A stretch of DNA of 64,000 bases, taken from assembly GCA_965662725.1 (NCBI GenBank), contig CBFIIT010000005.1:1-64000 (forward strand). Direction: 5' to 3'. Shown here in pieces: positions 1-8,358 of this stretch (position 1 is its first letter; each line of letters opens with the position of its first letter). A program made the translations under genes and the position numbers. This DNA comes from UBA8337 sp965662725. Its GTDB lineage: Bacteria; Pseudomonadota; Alphaproteobacteria; RS24. A model generated the notes under the pieces. That model saw nothing but the letters and a program-made list of their open reading frames with translations, was not told the DNA's origin and searched no databases.

Positions 1-62
1 CGGTTATCGATACGCAATTCGGTAATGTTGACCATCATTTGAAGCGCTTTGCAGCCGCTTAA
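1..62 (+). CDS. 3' end of an unidentified CDS (partial)
   Basis: The frame beginning at position 3 is open from the window edge and ends at TAA 60-62, giving the last 19 residues VIDTQFGNVDHHLKRFAAA. The other two forward frames stop early (positions 22-24 and 40-42). It lies 10 bases upstream of the crotonase gene on the same strand, so it is probably the preceding gene of the same acyl-CoA operon. The fragment is too short to assign to a family. Confidence 0.45.
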   Translation, partial: VIDTQFGNVDHHLKRFAAA

Positions 63-72
63 GGCGTGAGCC

Positions 73-864
73 ATGCTGGAATTTGACCAGCAGGGTCATA
101 TTGTAACCCTGACCATCAACCGGCCCGACATGCGCAATGCGCTTGGCGAGCCGGGCGATGGCGGGGTTTTTTCAGATGCGGTAACGCGGATTAATGATGA
201 CCGCAATATACGCTGTGTGATTTTAACCGGCGCCGGATCAGCCTTTTCAGCCGGTGGAAATGTTAAAGCCATGTTGAAGGGGGAGGGGCCGTTTGGCGGT
301 TCCGCTGCGCACATTGCCGATGGCTATCGGCGCGGTATTCATCAGATTGTCAAAAGCCTTTGGGGATTGGAAGTGCCTGCCATTGCCGCGGTTAACGGCC
401 CGGCTATCGGTTTGGGCAATGATGTTGCGTGTCTGTGTGATATGCGTGTGGCCTCTGAAAAAGCGATTTTCGGTGCGACGTTTTTGAAGGTCGGGCTTAT
501 TCCGGGCGATGGCGGTGCATGGTTATTGCCGCGCATTATCGGTGGCGCGCGCGCCTCTGAATTGCTGTTTACCGGCAAAACCATTTCTGCCGAAGAGGCA
601 TTGAACTGGGGGCTTGTGTCGCAAGTTGTTTCTGGTGACAAATTGCTTGAAACCGCGCACAGTATGGCAGAACAAGTGGCGCAACAAAGTGCGGAGGCGT
701 TACGCGCCGCCAAACGTCTTATGCGCCACGGTCAAAATGCTGATTTTGCGACCGTCATGGAAATGTCTGCCAATGCGCAGGCGCTGATGCATCTCAGTGA
801 AGACCACAAGGAAGCCGTGTCGGCCATGCTTGAAAAGCGGTCGGCAGAATATCAGGATAAATAA
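73..864 (+). CDS. Enoyl-CoA hydratase/isomerase (crotonase) family protein
   Basis: This 263-residue protein has crotonase-fold signatures: the first oxyanion-hole segment SAGGN (59-63), the second at NGPAIGLGND (109-117), and a GLIPGDGG loop (141-148). Crotonases act on the acyl-CoA thioester in the cytosol, usually hydrating trans-2-enoyl-CoA in beta-oxidation. Aligning by motif, Asp117 sits where hydratases have their first catalytic Glu, and Phe sits in ATFLKVGL where the second Glu (QPEI in the rat enzyme) is expected. It may therefore be an isomerase or another crotonase activity rather than a standard hydratase. It starts an operon-like run with the ABM protein and the acyl-CoA dehydrogenase. 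The family is secure; the substrate is unknown. Confidence 0.88.
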   Translation: MLEFDQQGHIVTLTINRPDMRNALGEPGDGGVFSDAVTRINDDRNIRCVILTGAGSAFSAGGNVKAMLKGEGPFGGSAAHIADGYRRGIHQIVKSLWGLEVPAIAAVNGPAIGLGNDVACLCDMRVASEKAIFGATFLKVGLIPGDGGAWLLPRIIGGARASELLFTGKTISAEEALNWGLVSQVVSGDKLLETAHSMAEQVAQQSAEALRAAKRLMRHGQNADFATVMEMSANAQALMHLSEDHKEAVSAMLEKRSAEYQDK

Positions 865-882
865 CAGGCAGGGAGGCCGGTC

Positions 883-1179
883 ATGAAAGTTGGATATATG
901 GCAACGTTGAAAGTTGCAGATGGCAAGCAAGCAGAGTTTGAAGCTGCATTTGCGGAAATGCAAAAAGCGGTAAAGGCCGACGAGCCGGGCACGCTGCAAT
1001 ATGATTTGTTGCAAGATGAAGCCGATAGCACGGTTTATCGGGTGTTTGAGATTTATGAAAATATCGAGGCACGCAATGTGCATGGCAAGTCTGCCGCCTT
1101 TGGCGCGGCCGCTGCGCCTTTGGGTGGCGGCGTGATGGCTGCTGCACCCGACGTTGTGCCGGTGAAATTTATTTCTTAA
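883..1179 (+). CDS. Antibiotic biosynthesis monooxygenase (ABM) domain protein
   Basis: This 98-residue single-domain protein is of dimeric alpha/beta-barrel (ABM) type. It has an N-terminal beta strand (MKVGYMATLKV), an amphipathic helix (residues 15-33), then EPGTLQYDLLQDE, a strand (VYRVFEIYEN) and a His-containing segment NVHGKSAAF. This is the usual layout of small quinol-monooxygenase-like proteins (YgiN type). The start is set by GGGAGG at 871-876. It lies 18 bases after the crotonase gene and 10 bases before the acyl-CoA dehydrogenase gene, so it is probably co-transcribed. Members act on quinones or heme or have no known substrate, so no specific reaction is claimed. Confidence 0.8.
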   Translation: MKVGYMATLKVADGKQAEFEAAFAEMQKAVKADEPGTLQYDLLQDEADSTVYRVFEIYENIEARNVHGKSAAFGAAAAPLGGGVMAAAPDVVPVKFIS

Positions 1180-1189
1180 GGAGCGCGTT

Positions 1190-2401
1190 ATGGATTTGAA
1201 ATATAGTGCAGAAGATGAAGCCTTCCGTCAGGAAGTGCGTGATTTTATTGACGAGGCTTTTACGCCGGATATTCGCCGCGAATGTGAGCGTTCGAAAAAC
1301 AGCTATATCACCAAAGAAAGCCATGTCACTTGGCAAAAGCGACTTTATGAAAAAGGTTGGGCCGCGCCGAACTGGCCGATTGAACATGGTGGCGCAGGTT
1401 TTACGCCGACACAAAAATTCATCTATACGCAAGAAATGGAAGCGGCAGGTGCGCCGCATACCATCGCCTTTGGTATGACCATGGTCGCGCCGGTGATTAT
1501 GAAGTTCGGCACTGAAGAGCAGAAAGCCAAATATCTGCCGGATATTTTGGCCTCCAATGTTTGGTGGTGTCAGGGTTATTCTGAGCCGGGTTCAGGTTCT
1601 GACTTGGCGTCGCTACAAATGAAAGCCGAAGATAAGGGCGATCACTTCCTCTGCAATGGCACGAAAATCTGGACCACCATGGCGCAACACGCGGATATGA
1701 TTTTCTGTCTGGTGCGCACCTCAAATGAGGGCAAGCGTCAGGAAGGTATTTCATTTCTGCTGATTGATATGAACACGCCGGGCGTAACCGTGTCGCCACT
1801 GGTAACGCTTGACGGGCCTGCCGAGGGCGCGCAAGAGATTAATCAAGTATTCTTTGAAGACGTTAAAGTGCCGAAGGAAAATCTGGTCGGTAATCTGAAT
1901 GAAGGCTGGACCTGCGCCAAATATTTGCTGGAATTTGAGCGTGGCAATCCCTATTCAGGCGGTCTGTATCGCAGTCTCGATAAGGTCAAGAAGCTGGCCG
2001 GTGATGTCGTGAGCGAAGGCCAACCATTGATGCAAGACGCTGATTTTGCTTCCAAAATGGCTGATCTTGAGCGTCAGATTATGGTGTTGGAAGCGACTGA
2101 GTTACGGATTTTCTCAGATATTAGCGCCGGTCAAAATATCGGCCCCGGCTCATCATCCATGCTAAAAACGCGTGGCTCTGAATTGCAGCAAGAAGTATCG
2201 CAATTGGGCATGGAAGCGGTCGGTCAATATGGCTTACCGTTTGTTGAAGATACGCTGGCGTCAAATAATGAAAGTGATATCGGCTTGGCCGGTGTTGCTT
2301 CCGTGACACCGCGTTATTTCAACTATCGCAAGACATCGATTTATGCCGGTTCGAATGAAATTCAGCGCGGCATTATTTCAAAAGCCGTATTGGGCCTGTA
2401 A
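1190..2401 (+). CDS. Acyl-CoA dehydrogenase
   Basis: This 403-residue flavoprotein is of normal family length, with helical N-domain, beta middle domain and helical C-domain. YSEPGSGSD (130-138) is the FAD/substrate-binding signature, and YAGSNEIQRG (385-394) is the C-terminal family signature. It oxidises an acyl-CoA to the 2-enoyl-CoA and passes electrons to ETF. In MCAD-like enzymes the catalytic Glu precedes GT/GS in the YEGT motif; here it is Ala386. The base must come from elsewhere, as in several long-chain, steroid or heteromeric ACADs. The gene follows the ABM gene closely and ends just before a strong terminator. Substrate not assignable. Confidence 0.9.
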   Translation: MDLKYSAEDEAFRQEVRDFIDEAFTPDIRRECERSKNSYITKESHVTWQKRLYEKGWAAPNWPIEHGGAGFTPTQKFIYTQEMEAAGAPHTIAFGMTMVAPVIMKFGTEEQKAKYLPDILASNVWWCQGYSEPGSGSDLASLQMKAEDKGDHFLCNGTKIWTTMAQHADMIFCLVRTSNEGKRQEGISFLLIDMNTPGVTVSPLVTLDGPAEGAQEINQVFFEDVKVPKENLVGNLNEGWTCAKYLLEFERGNPYSGGLYRSLDKVKKLAGDVVSEGQPLMQDADFASKMADLERQIMVLEATELRIFSDISAGQNIGPGSSSMLKTRGSELQQEVSQLGMEAVGQYGLPFVEDTLASNNESDIGLAGVASVTPRYFNYRKTSIYAGSNEIQRGIISKAVLGL

Positions 2402-2431
2402 GACTTTCAAGTCGAAGCAATAAAGAAATTC

Positions 2432-2463
2432 AAAGGCGTCCTCCTTTAGGGGGGCGCCTTTTT
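2432..2463. terminator. Bidirectional Rho-independent terminator
   Basis: AAAGGCG (2432-2438) pairs with CGCCTTT (2455-2461), and the stem extends inward through TCCTCC/GGGGGG pairs (with G-T wobbles) to a 4-base loop, about 13 bp in all. TTTTATTT follows on the plus strand and TTTGAATTTCTTTATT follows on the minus strand. It therefore can stop both the acyl-CoA dehydrogenase operon (plus) and the antiporter operon (minus) that converge here. Confidence 0.9.
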
Positions 2464-2465
2464 AT

Positions 2466-4166
2466 TTACATCACTAGGCGGATAAGCAACATGAGCGCAA
2501 ATACGGCGAGGAACAAAGCCGCCGCCGCGCCAGTTGAAGCGATGCCCGATACCAATCCGCTTTCACGGCTGGCATCTTCACTGGCGCGCAAGAGGCGCAG
2601 CATAAGCGCGACAAAGCGATTTCTGAAACGCTGCCATATGGCGAGAAGCGGCAGGCCAAACTCAACCGCAATATGGGGAATGGCACTGCGGGTTATCCAA
2701 TCGGTATAAATCACCGTATGCGCGCCATGCAGCGGATAAATGCCAATTTTCAGCATGAGCGCGAATACCAAAACCGCAAAAGCCAATAATTGCAATTCGC
2801 CCAGCACATGGCCGATATCCCAAACCTTATAGGCGACCGGATAGGGCAAAATGTCATAAAGCGCGGTCGGATAAACCCCAATGATCAGACAAGCTGCAGC
2901 CGCCAGCCCCATCGCAATCAGCATATTGAGCGGCGCTTCTTCCGCTTTCATTTTCGGGTTCGGCGCGAAGAAAGTGGCATAAGGCAGTTTCAAAGCGGTA
3001 TGCAAAACAACCCCGACAGTGGCAAATAACAGGCCCAGCCAGACCAGCAATTCGCCTTGCTTGGCAACCGCACCCAAAGTCAGTGCTTTGGTGGTAAAGC
3101 CTGAAAATAGCGGCATGGAGGCAATCGACAGTGCGCCGACAAGACAAAAACCTGTCGTCCATGGCATGTGTTTGGCCAGCCCGCCCAGTGCGCTGGCTTG
3201 GTCCGTGCCGGTGCGTAAAAACACCGCGCCGACAGACATGAAGAGCAACCCTTTATAAAGCACTGAGGCAAAGGCATGCGCGACAACGCCGTTCAATGCC
3301 AGTTCCGTGCCAATACCGATGCCGACAATCATGAAGCCAAGTTGGTTAACCAAAGCAATGGCCAGCACACGGCGCATATTATTTTCAATTACCGCGGCAA
3401 ATAGAGAAATCACTGCCATGGCGAGGCCGATATAAAGCAGCGGTTGGAAACCGGCAAAGCACAGGGCCAGCATATAAATTGCCAATTTGGTGGTGAAAGC
3501 AGACAGCATGACCGAGCCGGTTGGTGAGGCCTCCGGATAAGCGTCTTGCAACCAGCCGCCCAAAAGCGGGAAGGCTGCTTTAATGCCGAGTGCGACGAGA
3601 ATGAAGACACCGGCCGGTGTCAGTGCTTCAATCGGCCCAATCACCAATCCCAAACCACTGCGCCACAGCAATACCGCGCCGCCCAATAACAACACGCCGG
3701 AGCCGACTTGCATCAGCAAATAGCGCATGGCGGCGCTGACGCTGCGCGCATTTCCGGCTGCCAAAATCAGAAATACCGAGGTAATGGCGGTCAATTCCCA
3801 ATAGACAAAAAGGGTGACGAAATCACCGGCATAAAGCGCGGCTATGGCGGCGCCGGCATAAGCCAGACCGGCGGTTGGCGTCATCTTGCTTTTATCGTGC
3901 ATGGCGTAAATGACGTTCAGCGCAGCAGCGATATGAAACATGATTGCAAATGCCAAAGTCAGTTCATTGGCACGCAGCAAAATCAAATCGAGACCGACTA
4001 AAGAACCTGTCAAATGCACGCCCGGCATGATGCTCCACGCGGTCGCGGCGGACAGGCCGATAAGCGCCAGCATATAATAATCGCGCATGAGAGGCGGCAA
4101 AACGGGCACCAGCAAAGCGCCGAGAATAAGCGACAAGCCGGGCACGGCAAAAATCATATCAAGCAT
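2466..4166 (-). CDS. Mrp-type antiporter subunit D-like (third copy), NuoL/M/N family
   Basis: This 566-residue polytopic membrane protein is of the proton-translocating antiporter family shared with complex I NuoL/M/N. The hallmark acidic residue in the fifth-helix region is visible in FVYWELTAITSVF, and the lysine of the seventh-helix region in ALGIKAAFPLLGGWLQDAYPEASPTGS. It is about 70-90 residues longer than the other two copies, with extra C-terminal helices ending AVFALMLLIRLVM. It is the last gene of the minus-strand antiporter operon and overlaps the small membrane protein gene by 8 bases. The three paralogues probably form parallel ion channels in one complex. Which ion moves through this copy cannot be read from sequence. 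Confidence 0.85.
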   Translation of the reverse strand: MLDMIFAVPGLSLILGALLVPVLPPLMRDYYMLALIGLSAATAWSIMPGVHLTGSLVGLDLILLRANELTLAFAIMFHIAAALNVIYAMHDKSKMTPTAGLAYAGAAIAALYAGDFVTLFVYWELTAITSVFLILAAGNARSVSAAMRYLLMQVGSGVLLLGGAVLLWRSGLGLVIGPIEALTPAGVFILVALGIKAAFPLLGGWLQDAYPEASPTGSVMLSAFTTKLAIYMLALCFAGFQPLLYIGLAMAVISLFAAVIENNMRRVLAIALVNQLGFMIVGIGIGTELALNGVVAHAFASVLYKGLLFMSVGAVFLRTGTDQASALGGLAKHMPWTTGFCLVGALSIASMPLFSGFTTKALTLGAVAKQGELLVWLGLLFATVGVVLHTALKLPYATFFAPNPKMKAEEAPLNMLIAMGLAAAACLIIGVYPTALYDILPYPVAYKVWDIGHVLGELQLLAFAVLVFALMLKIGIYPLHGAHTVIYTDWITRSAIPHIAVEFGLPLLAIWQRFRNRFVALMLRLLRASEDASRESGLVSGIASTGAAAALFLAVFALMLLIRLVM

Positions 4167-4455
4167 TCTTGCCTCCCCCCTTTTTGGCGTTTTCGGTTTG
4201 GCGTTCGTAATAATCTTCCGGCCGAATAACCAATCGCCGCAACAACATACTCAATGCCGCAACCAGTAGCATGCTGCTTGCGCCCATAATGGCAAAAAAC
4301 AATGGCGTCGCTTCCAGTTCAAAATAAGCGTGTCGGTGAATGGCAAAATCAGCCAAAGCCAAAAGAGCGCATAGCACCGCTAATCCGCGTATCACCATAT
4401 CGGCGCTTGGCAGTGTCGGCGTCTTTTTTGCAGTGCGGTTCGGTTTTCCGGCCAT
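4159..4455 (-). CDS. Small two-helix membrane protein in the antiporter operon
   Basis: This 98-residue protein has a basic N-terminus (MAGKPNRTAKKTP), two hydrophobic helices (about 20-40 and 50-72), and a charged C-terminal tail ending KKGGGKNA. I do not recognise a named family. Its gene starts immediately after the stop of the 480-residue D-like subunit and overlaps the next D-like gene by 8 bases, so it is translationally embedded in the operon. It is probably an accessory subunit of the antiporter complex. This inference rests on context only. Confidence 0.75.
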   Translation of the reverse strand: MAGKPNRTAKKTPTLPSADMVIRGLAVLCALLALADFAIHRHAYFELEATPLFFAIMGASSMLLVAALSMLLRRLVIRPEDYYERQTENAKKGGGKNA

Positions 4456-5898
4456 TTACCCTCCAAACACCAAAGTGAAGTGATCGACAGCAAAGAATAA
4501 AGCCAGCGACATCAGCGCGGTGACAGATAAAGGCAGCAGCATGGTTATCGGCGCTTCCTGCACATTTTGTTTTTTCAGCCCATGGCTCGGCGCGGCAAAA
4601 AAGCCGCGAATGATAATCTCACCCAAATAAATCAGATTGAGCAAAGAAGAGACCATCAGCACCGGCAAAATAAACAGATAATTATTATCCAACGCACCGC
4701 CCATCAGCATGAATTTTGACCACGCTCCGGCCAATGGCGGAATGCCGATAATTGATAAAGCCCCCAATGCAAAAGCGGTATAGGTGAACGGCATGATGCG
4801 GCCCAGCCCGTTCATATCTTTGATGTCGGTTAAATGATGCGCCACATAAATCGCGCCGGCGCAGAAGAATAAAGTAATCTTGCCCGATGCGTGGGCCGCA
4901 ATGTGCAAAGCCGCGCCACTGGCAGCCAAAGGTGTCGCCAAGGCGGCCCCCAACACGACATAGCCAAGCTGGCTGACCGTTGAATAGGCCAGTCGCGCTT
5001 TTAAATTGCTTTTGGTCATGGCGACAATGGAGGCGGCCAAAATGGAGAAGCTGGCAACCCAGACCAACCATTCGCTGGCTGCGGTTTCGGTAAGGAAATC
5101 GAGCCCGAAAATATAAACCACGACTTTTAATACGGTGAACACACCGGCTTTCACCACCGCCACCGCGTGCAAAAGCGCGCTAACCGGCGTTGGCGCGACC
5201 ATGGCGGCAGGCAACCAGCGATGCAAAGGCATTAACGCCGCCTTGCCGATACCAAAGGCAAATAAGGCCAGTAAAAACGGAACATAGAAGGGATCGATTT
5301 TTCCGGCCAGAATGCCGCCCTCAACAAAATCCAAACTGCCGGTCAGCACCCAAACGCCGATAATGCCGAACAGCAGCAATATCACCGAGCTGGCGACCAA
5401 AATACCGAGATAAACGCGCCCCGCCCTCATTGCATCTTCCGTGCCCTTGTGAGTAACAAGCGGATAGGTGGAGAAGGTGAGAATTTCATAGAAAACAAAC
5501 AGCGTCAGCAAATTGCCGGATAGGGCAATGCCCATCGCCGCATGAATGGCAATCGCATAAAAGAACATAAAGCGCGTATGGTTTTTCTCTCCCGCACCGC
5601 GCATATAGCCGATTGTATAAAGCGTTGCGACCGGCCATAAAACACCGGCGACCAATGCAAATAATTTACCCAATGGTTCCGGCGTAAAGCTGACATCCAG
5701 TCCAGCCGCCATGCTGAATAAAGTAACCGTGTCGGTTTCATCCCCGCTATAAAGCCGAATGGCCAAGCCTGCCGTCACCAAGCCGATAAGCAAGGCTTGT
5801 CCGTCGCGTAAATCGGGTTTGTCGTGCAGCAATAAAACCAAGGCCGCGGCCAAAAGTGGCAGGCCCAAAAGTGCAGCGATTAAAAACTCAACACTCAT
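4456..5898 (-). CDS. mrpD: Mrp-type antiporter subunit D-like (second copy)
   Basis: This 480-residue protein has about 14 hydrophobic helices. FVFYEILTFSTYPLV carries the conserved helix-5 Glu, GIGKAALMPLHRWLPAAM the helix-7 Lys, and LLHAVAVVKAG the helix-8 His/Lys region. These are the proton-path residues of the MrpA/MrpD/NuoL/NuoM family. Length is normal for MrpD. It overlaps the upstream copy by 4 bases and abuts the 98-residue membrane protein gene. Role: part of the multisubunit Na+/H+ (or K+/H+) antiporter in the inner membrane, driven by the proton gradient. Calling this copy rather than its neighbour MrpD proper is arbitrary. Confidence 0.85.
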   Translation of the reverse strand: MSVEFLIAALLGLPLLAAALVLLLHDKPDLRDGQALLIGLVTAGLAIRLYSGDETDTVTLFSMAAGLDVSFTPEPLGKLFALVAGVLWPVATLYTIGYMRGAGEKNHTRFMFFYAIAIHAAMGIALSGNLLTLFVFYEILTFSTYPLVTHKGTEDAMRAGRVYLGILVASSVILLLFGIIGVWVLTGSLDFVEGGILAGKIDPFYVPFLLALFAFGIGKAALMPLHRWLPAAMVAPTPVSALLHAVAVVKAGVFTVLKVVVYIFGLDFLTETAASEWLVWVASFSILAASIVAMTKSNLKARLAYSTVSQLGYVVLGAALATPLAASGAALHIAAHASGKITLFFCAGAIYVAHHLTDIKDMNGLGRIMPFTYTAFALGALSIIGIPPLAGAWSKFMLMGGALDNNYLFILPVLMVSSLLNLIYLGEIIIRGFFAAPSHGLKKQNVQEAPITMLLPLSVTALMSLALFFAVDHFTLVFGG

Positions 5899-7379
5899 TG
5901 CGCGCCTCCGATAAACACGGCGGCGGCGGCATAGGCGGCGTCAACCAATGGGCCGGCGAAAATGCCGAAGCCGATTGTCGCAAAAACCATCAACCAAGCA
6001 GGTACATAATGAACCGGTGTTTCAATCAAAACAGGTGCATCGGCCGGGCGTTCTTTCAGCCAAGCAGCTTCAATAATTTTCCATACATAAGCCAGCGCGA
6101 GGGCAGAACTGATAAAGGTCAATCCGGCCAGCATCCAGAAATTTTGTTCCAGCAGCGCGCGCACCAAATAAACTTTTGAGATGAAACCGGCAGTGAGTGG
6201 CACGCCGATAAGCGCCAAACCGCCGACCAAAATCGCCGTCATGGTAAGCGGAATTTGGCGCCCTGCGCCTTGTATCGTATCCATGCCGGCGCGTCCCGCT
6301 TGCGCGGCAATGGCGCCGACAGCGAGGAATAAAGCACCTTTCATCAGCGCATGATTGAACAGATGGATAAAGGCTGCGGCCAGGCCGGTGGCACTCATCG
6401 CGCCAATACCAATGGCCATATAGCCAAGCTGAGCGATTGAGGATTGCGCGAAAAGCCGTTTTAAATCAGTCTCAACAATCGCCGCCAAAGTACCGACAAA
6501 AGCGCCGACAATGCCAAGCGTGATTATCAATAAACCGATCGCATCGGCCATGCCCGGAAACTCAATGCCGAAGACGCCGAAGACCAAACGAATAAGAACA
6601 TAGACGGATACTTTGGTCGCGGTGGCGGCCATCAATGCCGAGACGGCAGAGGGGGCATAGCTATAGGCCGGAACCAGCCAGAAATGTAACGGAAATAATG
6701 CCATTTTCAAAAACAGGCCGAGCGCGATAAAGGCCAAAGCGGTAAAGGCGGCGCGGGTCGATTGAATATCGGCAAGGCGGTCGGATATATCCATCAGATT
6801 GAGCGTGCCGGTCAGCATATAAAGGAGGCCAAGGCCGATGACATAAAAAGTCGCGCCAACTGTGCCGAGAATAAGATAATTAAATGCGGCGGGTAGGGCG
6901 CGGCGGTCGCGGCCTGCGCCCATGGCGACCAGCGCATAGGCGGAAAGCGATGAAATTTCGAGAAAGACGAAAATATTAAACGCGTCGCCGGTTGTTACCT
7001 GCCCCAACATACCGGCAATGGTCAGCAGCCAAGCGGCATAGAAAAGCGGATGATCGCGGCTATCAATTTCCGCTTCGACCAGACGCCGAGCGGCGATGGT
7101 GGCGACAAAAGCAATGCCGCTTATCACCGGCAAAACCAAGGCGCTGGCCGCGTCAATGACATAAACAATGCCAATCGGGGCGGGCCAGCCGCCAATATCA
7201 TAAATCAGAGTTTCGCCGGCCATATATTGCTGGCCGAAAAGCATGACGGATATCAAGAAGGCGCAACCGGTCAGAACCAGTGCCAGCCCCCAAGCCATAT
7301 CGCGCCCGCGCAGCAATGCCGCCAAGGCCGCGCCAAGCAAGGGCAAAAGCACCTGTAATATCGGCAATTGCTGCATCAT
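5895..7379 (-). CDS. mrpD: Mrp-type antiporter subunit D-like (first copy)
   Basis: This 494-residue NuoM/N-like protein has FVFLEISSLSAYALV (helix-5 Glu) and LGLFLKMALFPLHFWLVPAYSYAP (helix-7 Lys and the PLHFWL signature). FNHALMKGALFL gives the later conserved helix with its Lys. It directly follows the MrpC gene with a 4-base overlap, the position of mrpD in standard mrp operons, so this is the best candidate for the orthologous subunit D. It forms the transmembrane ion path together with the MrpA-derived piece and the other D-like copies. Confidence 0.87.
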   Translation of the reverse strand: MMQQLPILQVLLPLLGAALAALLRGRDMAWGLALVLTGCAFLISVMLFGQQYMAGETLIYDIGGWPAPIGIVYVIDAASALVLPVISGIAFVATIAARRLVEAEIDSRDHPLFYAAWLLTIAGMLGQVTTGDAFNIFVFLEISSLSAYALVAMGAGRDRRALPAAFNYLILGTVGATFYVIGLGLLYMLTGTLNLMDISDRLADIQSTRAAFTALAFIALGLFLKMALFPLHFWLVPAYSYAPSAVSALMAATATKVSVYVLIRLVFGVFGIEFPGMADAIGLLIITLGIVGAFVGTLAAIVETDLKRLFAQSSIAQLGYMAIGIGAMSATGLAAAFIHLFNHALMKGALFLAVGAIAAQAGRAGMDTIQGAGRQIPLTMTAILVGGLALIGVPLTAGFISKVYLVRALLEQNFWMLAGLTFISSALALAYVWKIIEAAWLKERPADAPVLIETPVHYVPAWLMVFATIGFGIFAGPLVDAAYAAAAVFIGGAQ

Positions 7380-7759
7380 GATTGCGGCTCCGCCTGTTCT
7401 TCTTCTGCTTCAATCAGTTTAATCAACTCATCATCTTCAATCGTGCCATAGCTCTCATAAATGCGAATAATGAGCGCATAGCCAACCGCCGTTGTGGACA
7501 CGCCGACAACAATCGCCGTCAAAATAAGCACATGCGGAAGCGGGTTTGAATAAAGCGTTTGCGCCTGACCGGTAAGAATGGGGGCGGTGCCATTGGTTAC
7601 TTTGCCCATTGAAATATACAGCATGAAAACCGAGGTTTGGAAAATACTCAGGCTGACCATTTTCTTAATCATATTACCGCGCGCAATAACCCCGTAAAAA
7701 CCGATCATCATCAGCGCGATGACCAGAAAATAATTCCAATGGGCAATCAGATTACTCAT
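7376..7759 (-). CDS. mrpC: Mrp-type antiporter subunit C (NuoK-like)
   Basis: This 127-residue protein has three hydrophobic helices. It shows the MrpC/NuoK pattern: FYGVIARGNMIKKMVSLSIFQTSVFMLYI, then NPLPHVLILTAIVVGVSTTAVGYALIIRIYE. The Leu-Thr-Ala-Ile-Val-Val-Gly segment is highly conserved in MrpC. The acidic C-terminal tail (EDDELIKLIEAEEEQAEPQS) is cytosolic and contrasts with the basic tails of subunits B and G. The gene overlaps mrpB upstream and the first D copy downstream by 4 bases each. Confidence 0.9.
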   Translation of the reverse strand: MSNLIAHWNYFLVIALMMIGFYGVIARGNMIKKMVSLSIFQTSVFMLYISMGKVTNGTAPILTGQAQTLYSNPLPHVLILTAIVVGVSTTAVGYALIIRIYESYGTIEDDELIKLIEAEEEQAEPQS

Positions 7760-8358
7760 GCTTTCTTCGCCCCTGTTTTACTTGTTTTCTTGCGCGGTGC
7801 GGCTTTGCGTTTGCCGTTCGGTTTCTTTGTTGTCGGTTTTTTAGCTGTCGGTTTTTTGGTTGCTTTCTTGGCCGCTGATTTCCTAGTCGGCTTTGCCCCC
7901 AATATTGTTTCATGCGCCTGCATTTTGGACAGCAGGCGGATATGTGTCAGGCGATTGGCAAAGGCGAAAAACAGCGCCACCATAACCGAGGCGACGGTGA
8001 CGCCGACGCCGAACTCGACCAGCAAAATACCGATATGCTGGCCCGATTTGGGTGTCGCACCGAGCACGTCATAATCCAGATAATTGGCGCCCAGCAACAT
8101 GGACGCGACACCGGTCAACCCATAAATCAGCACGCCGACGCAAATCGCCAGCAAATTATAATTGGCCGGCCATACATGGCGCCCACGATTAAGGCCGAAA
8201 ATAATCGCATTTAAAACAAACGCAGCAGCGAAAATCACACCCGCTTGAAAGCCGCCGCCAGGGCCATAATCGCCATGAAATTGCACATAAAGGGCAAACA
8301 ACATGACGCTTGGGATCATCACTTTCGAGACGACGCGAATGACCGGATCATCCTGCAT
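7756..8358 (-). CDS. mrpB: Mrp-type antiporter subunit B with lysine-rich C-terminal tail
   Basis: The first 150 residues are a normal MrpB/MnhB domain: four helices, with the diagnostic HGDYGPGGGFQAGVI loop after the first helix. The last 45 or so residues are a low-complexity Lys/Thr/Pro/Ala tail with repeated KKPT and AKK units, resembling histone H1-like tails, which normal MrpB lacks. I set the start at ATG 8358 because GGGGAGG lies 6 bases upstream; upstream ATGs at 8364 and 8373 are not correctly spaced from it. The product is 200 residues and overlaps the preceding gene by 11 bases. Confidence 0.88.
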   Translation of the reverse strand: MQDDPVIRVVSKVMIPSVMLFALYVQFHGDYGPGGGFQAGVIFAAAFVLNAIIFGLNRGRHVWPANYNLLAICVGVLIYGLTGVASMLLGANYLDYDVLGATPKSGQHIGILLVEFGVGVTVASVMVALFFAFANRLTHIRLLSKMQAHETILGAKPTRKSAAKKATKKPTAKKPTTKKPNGKRKAAPRKKTSKTGAKKA

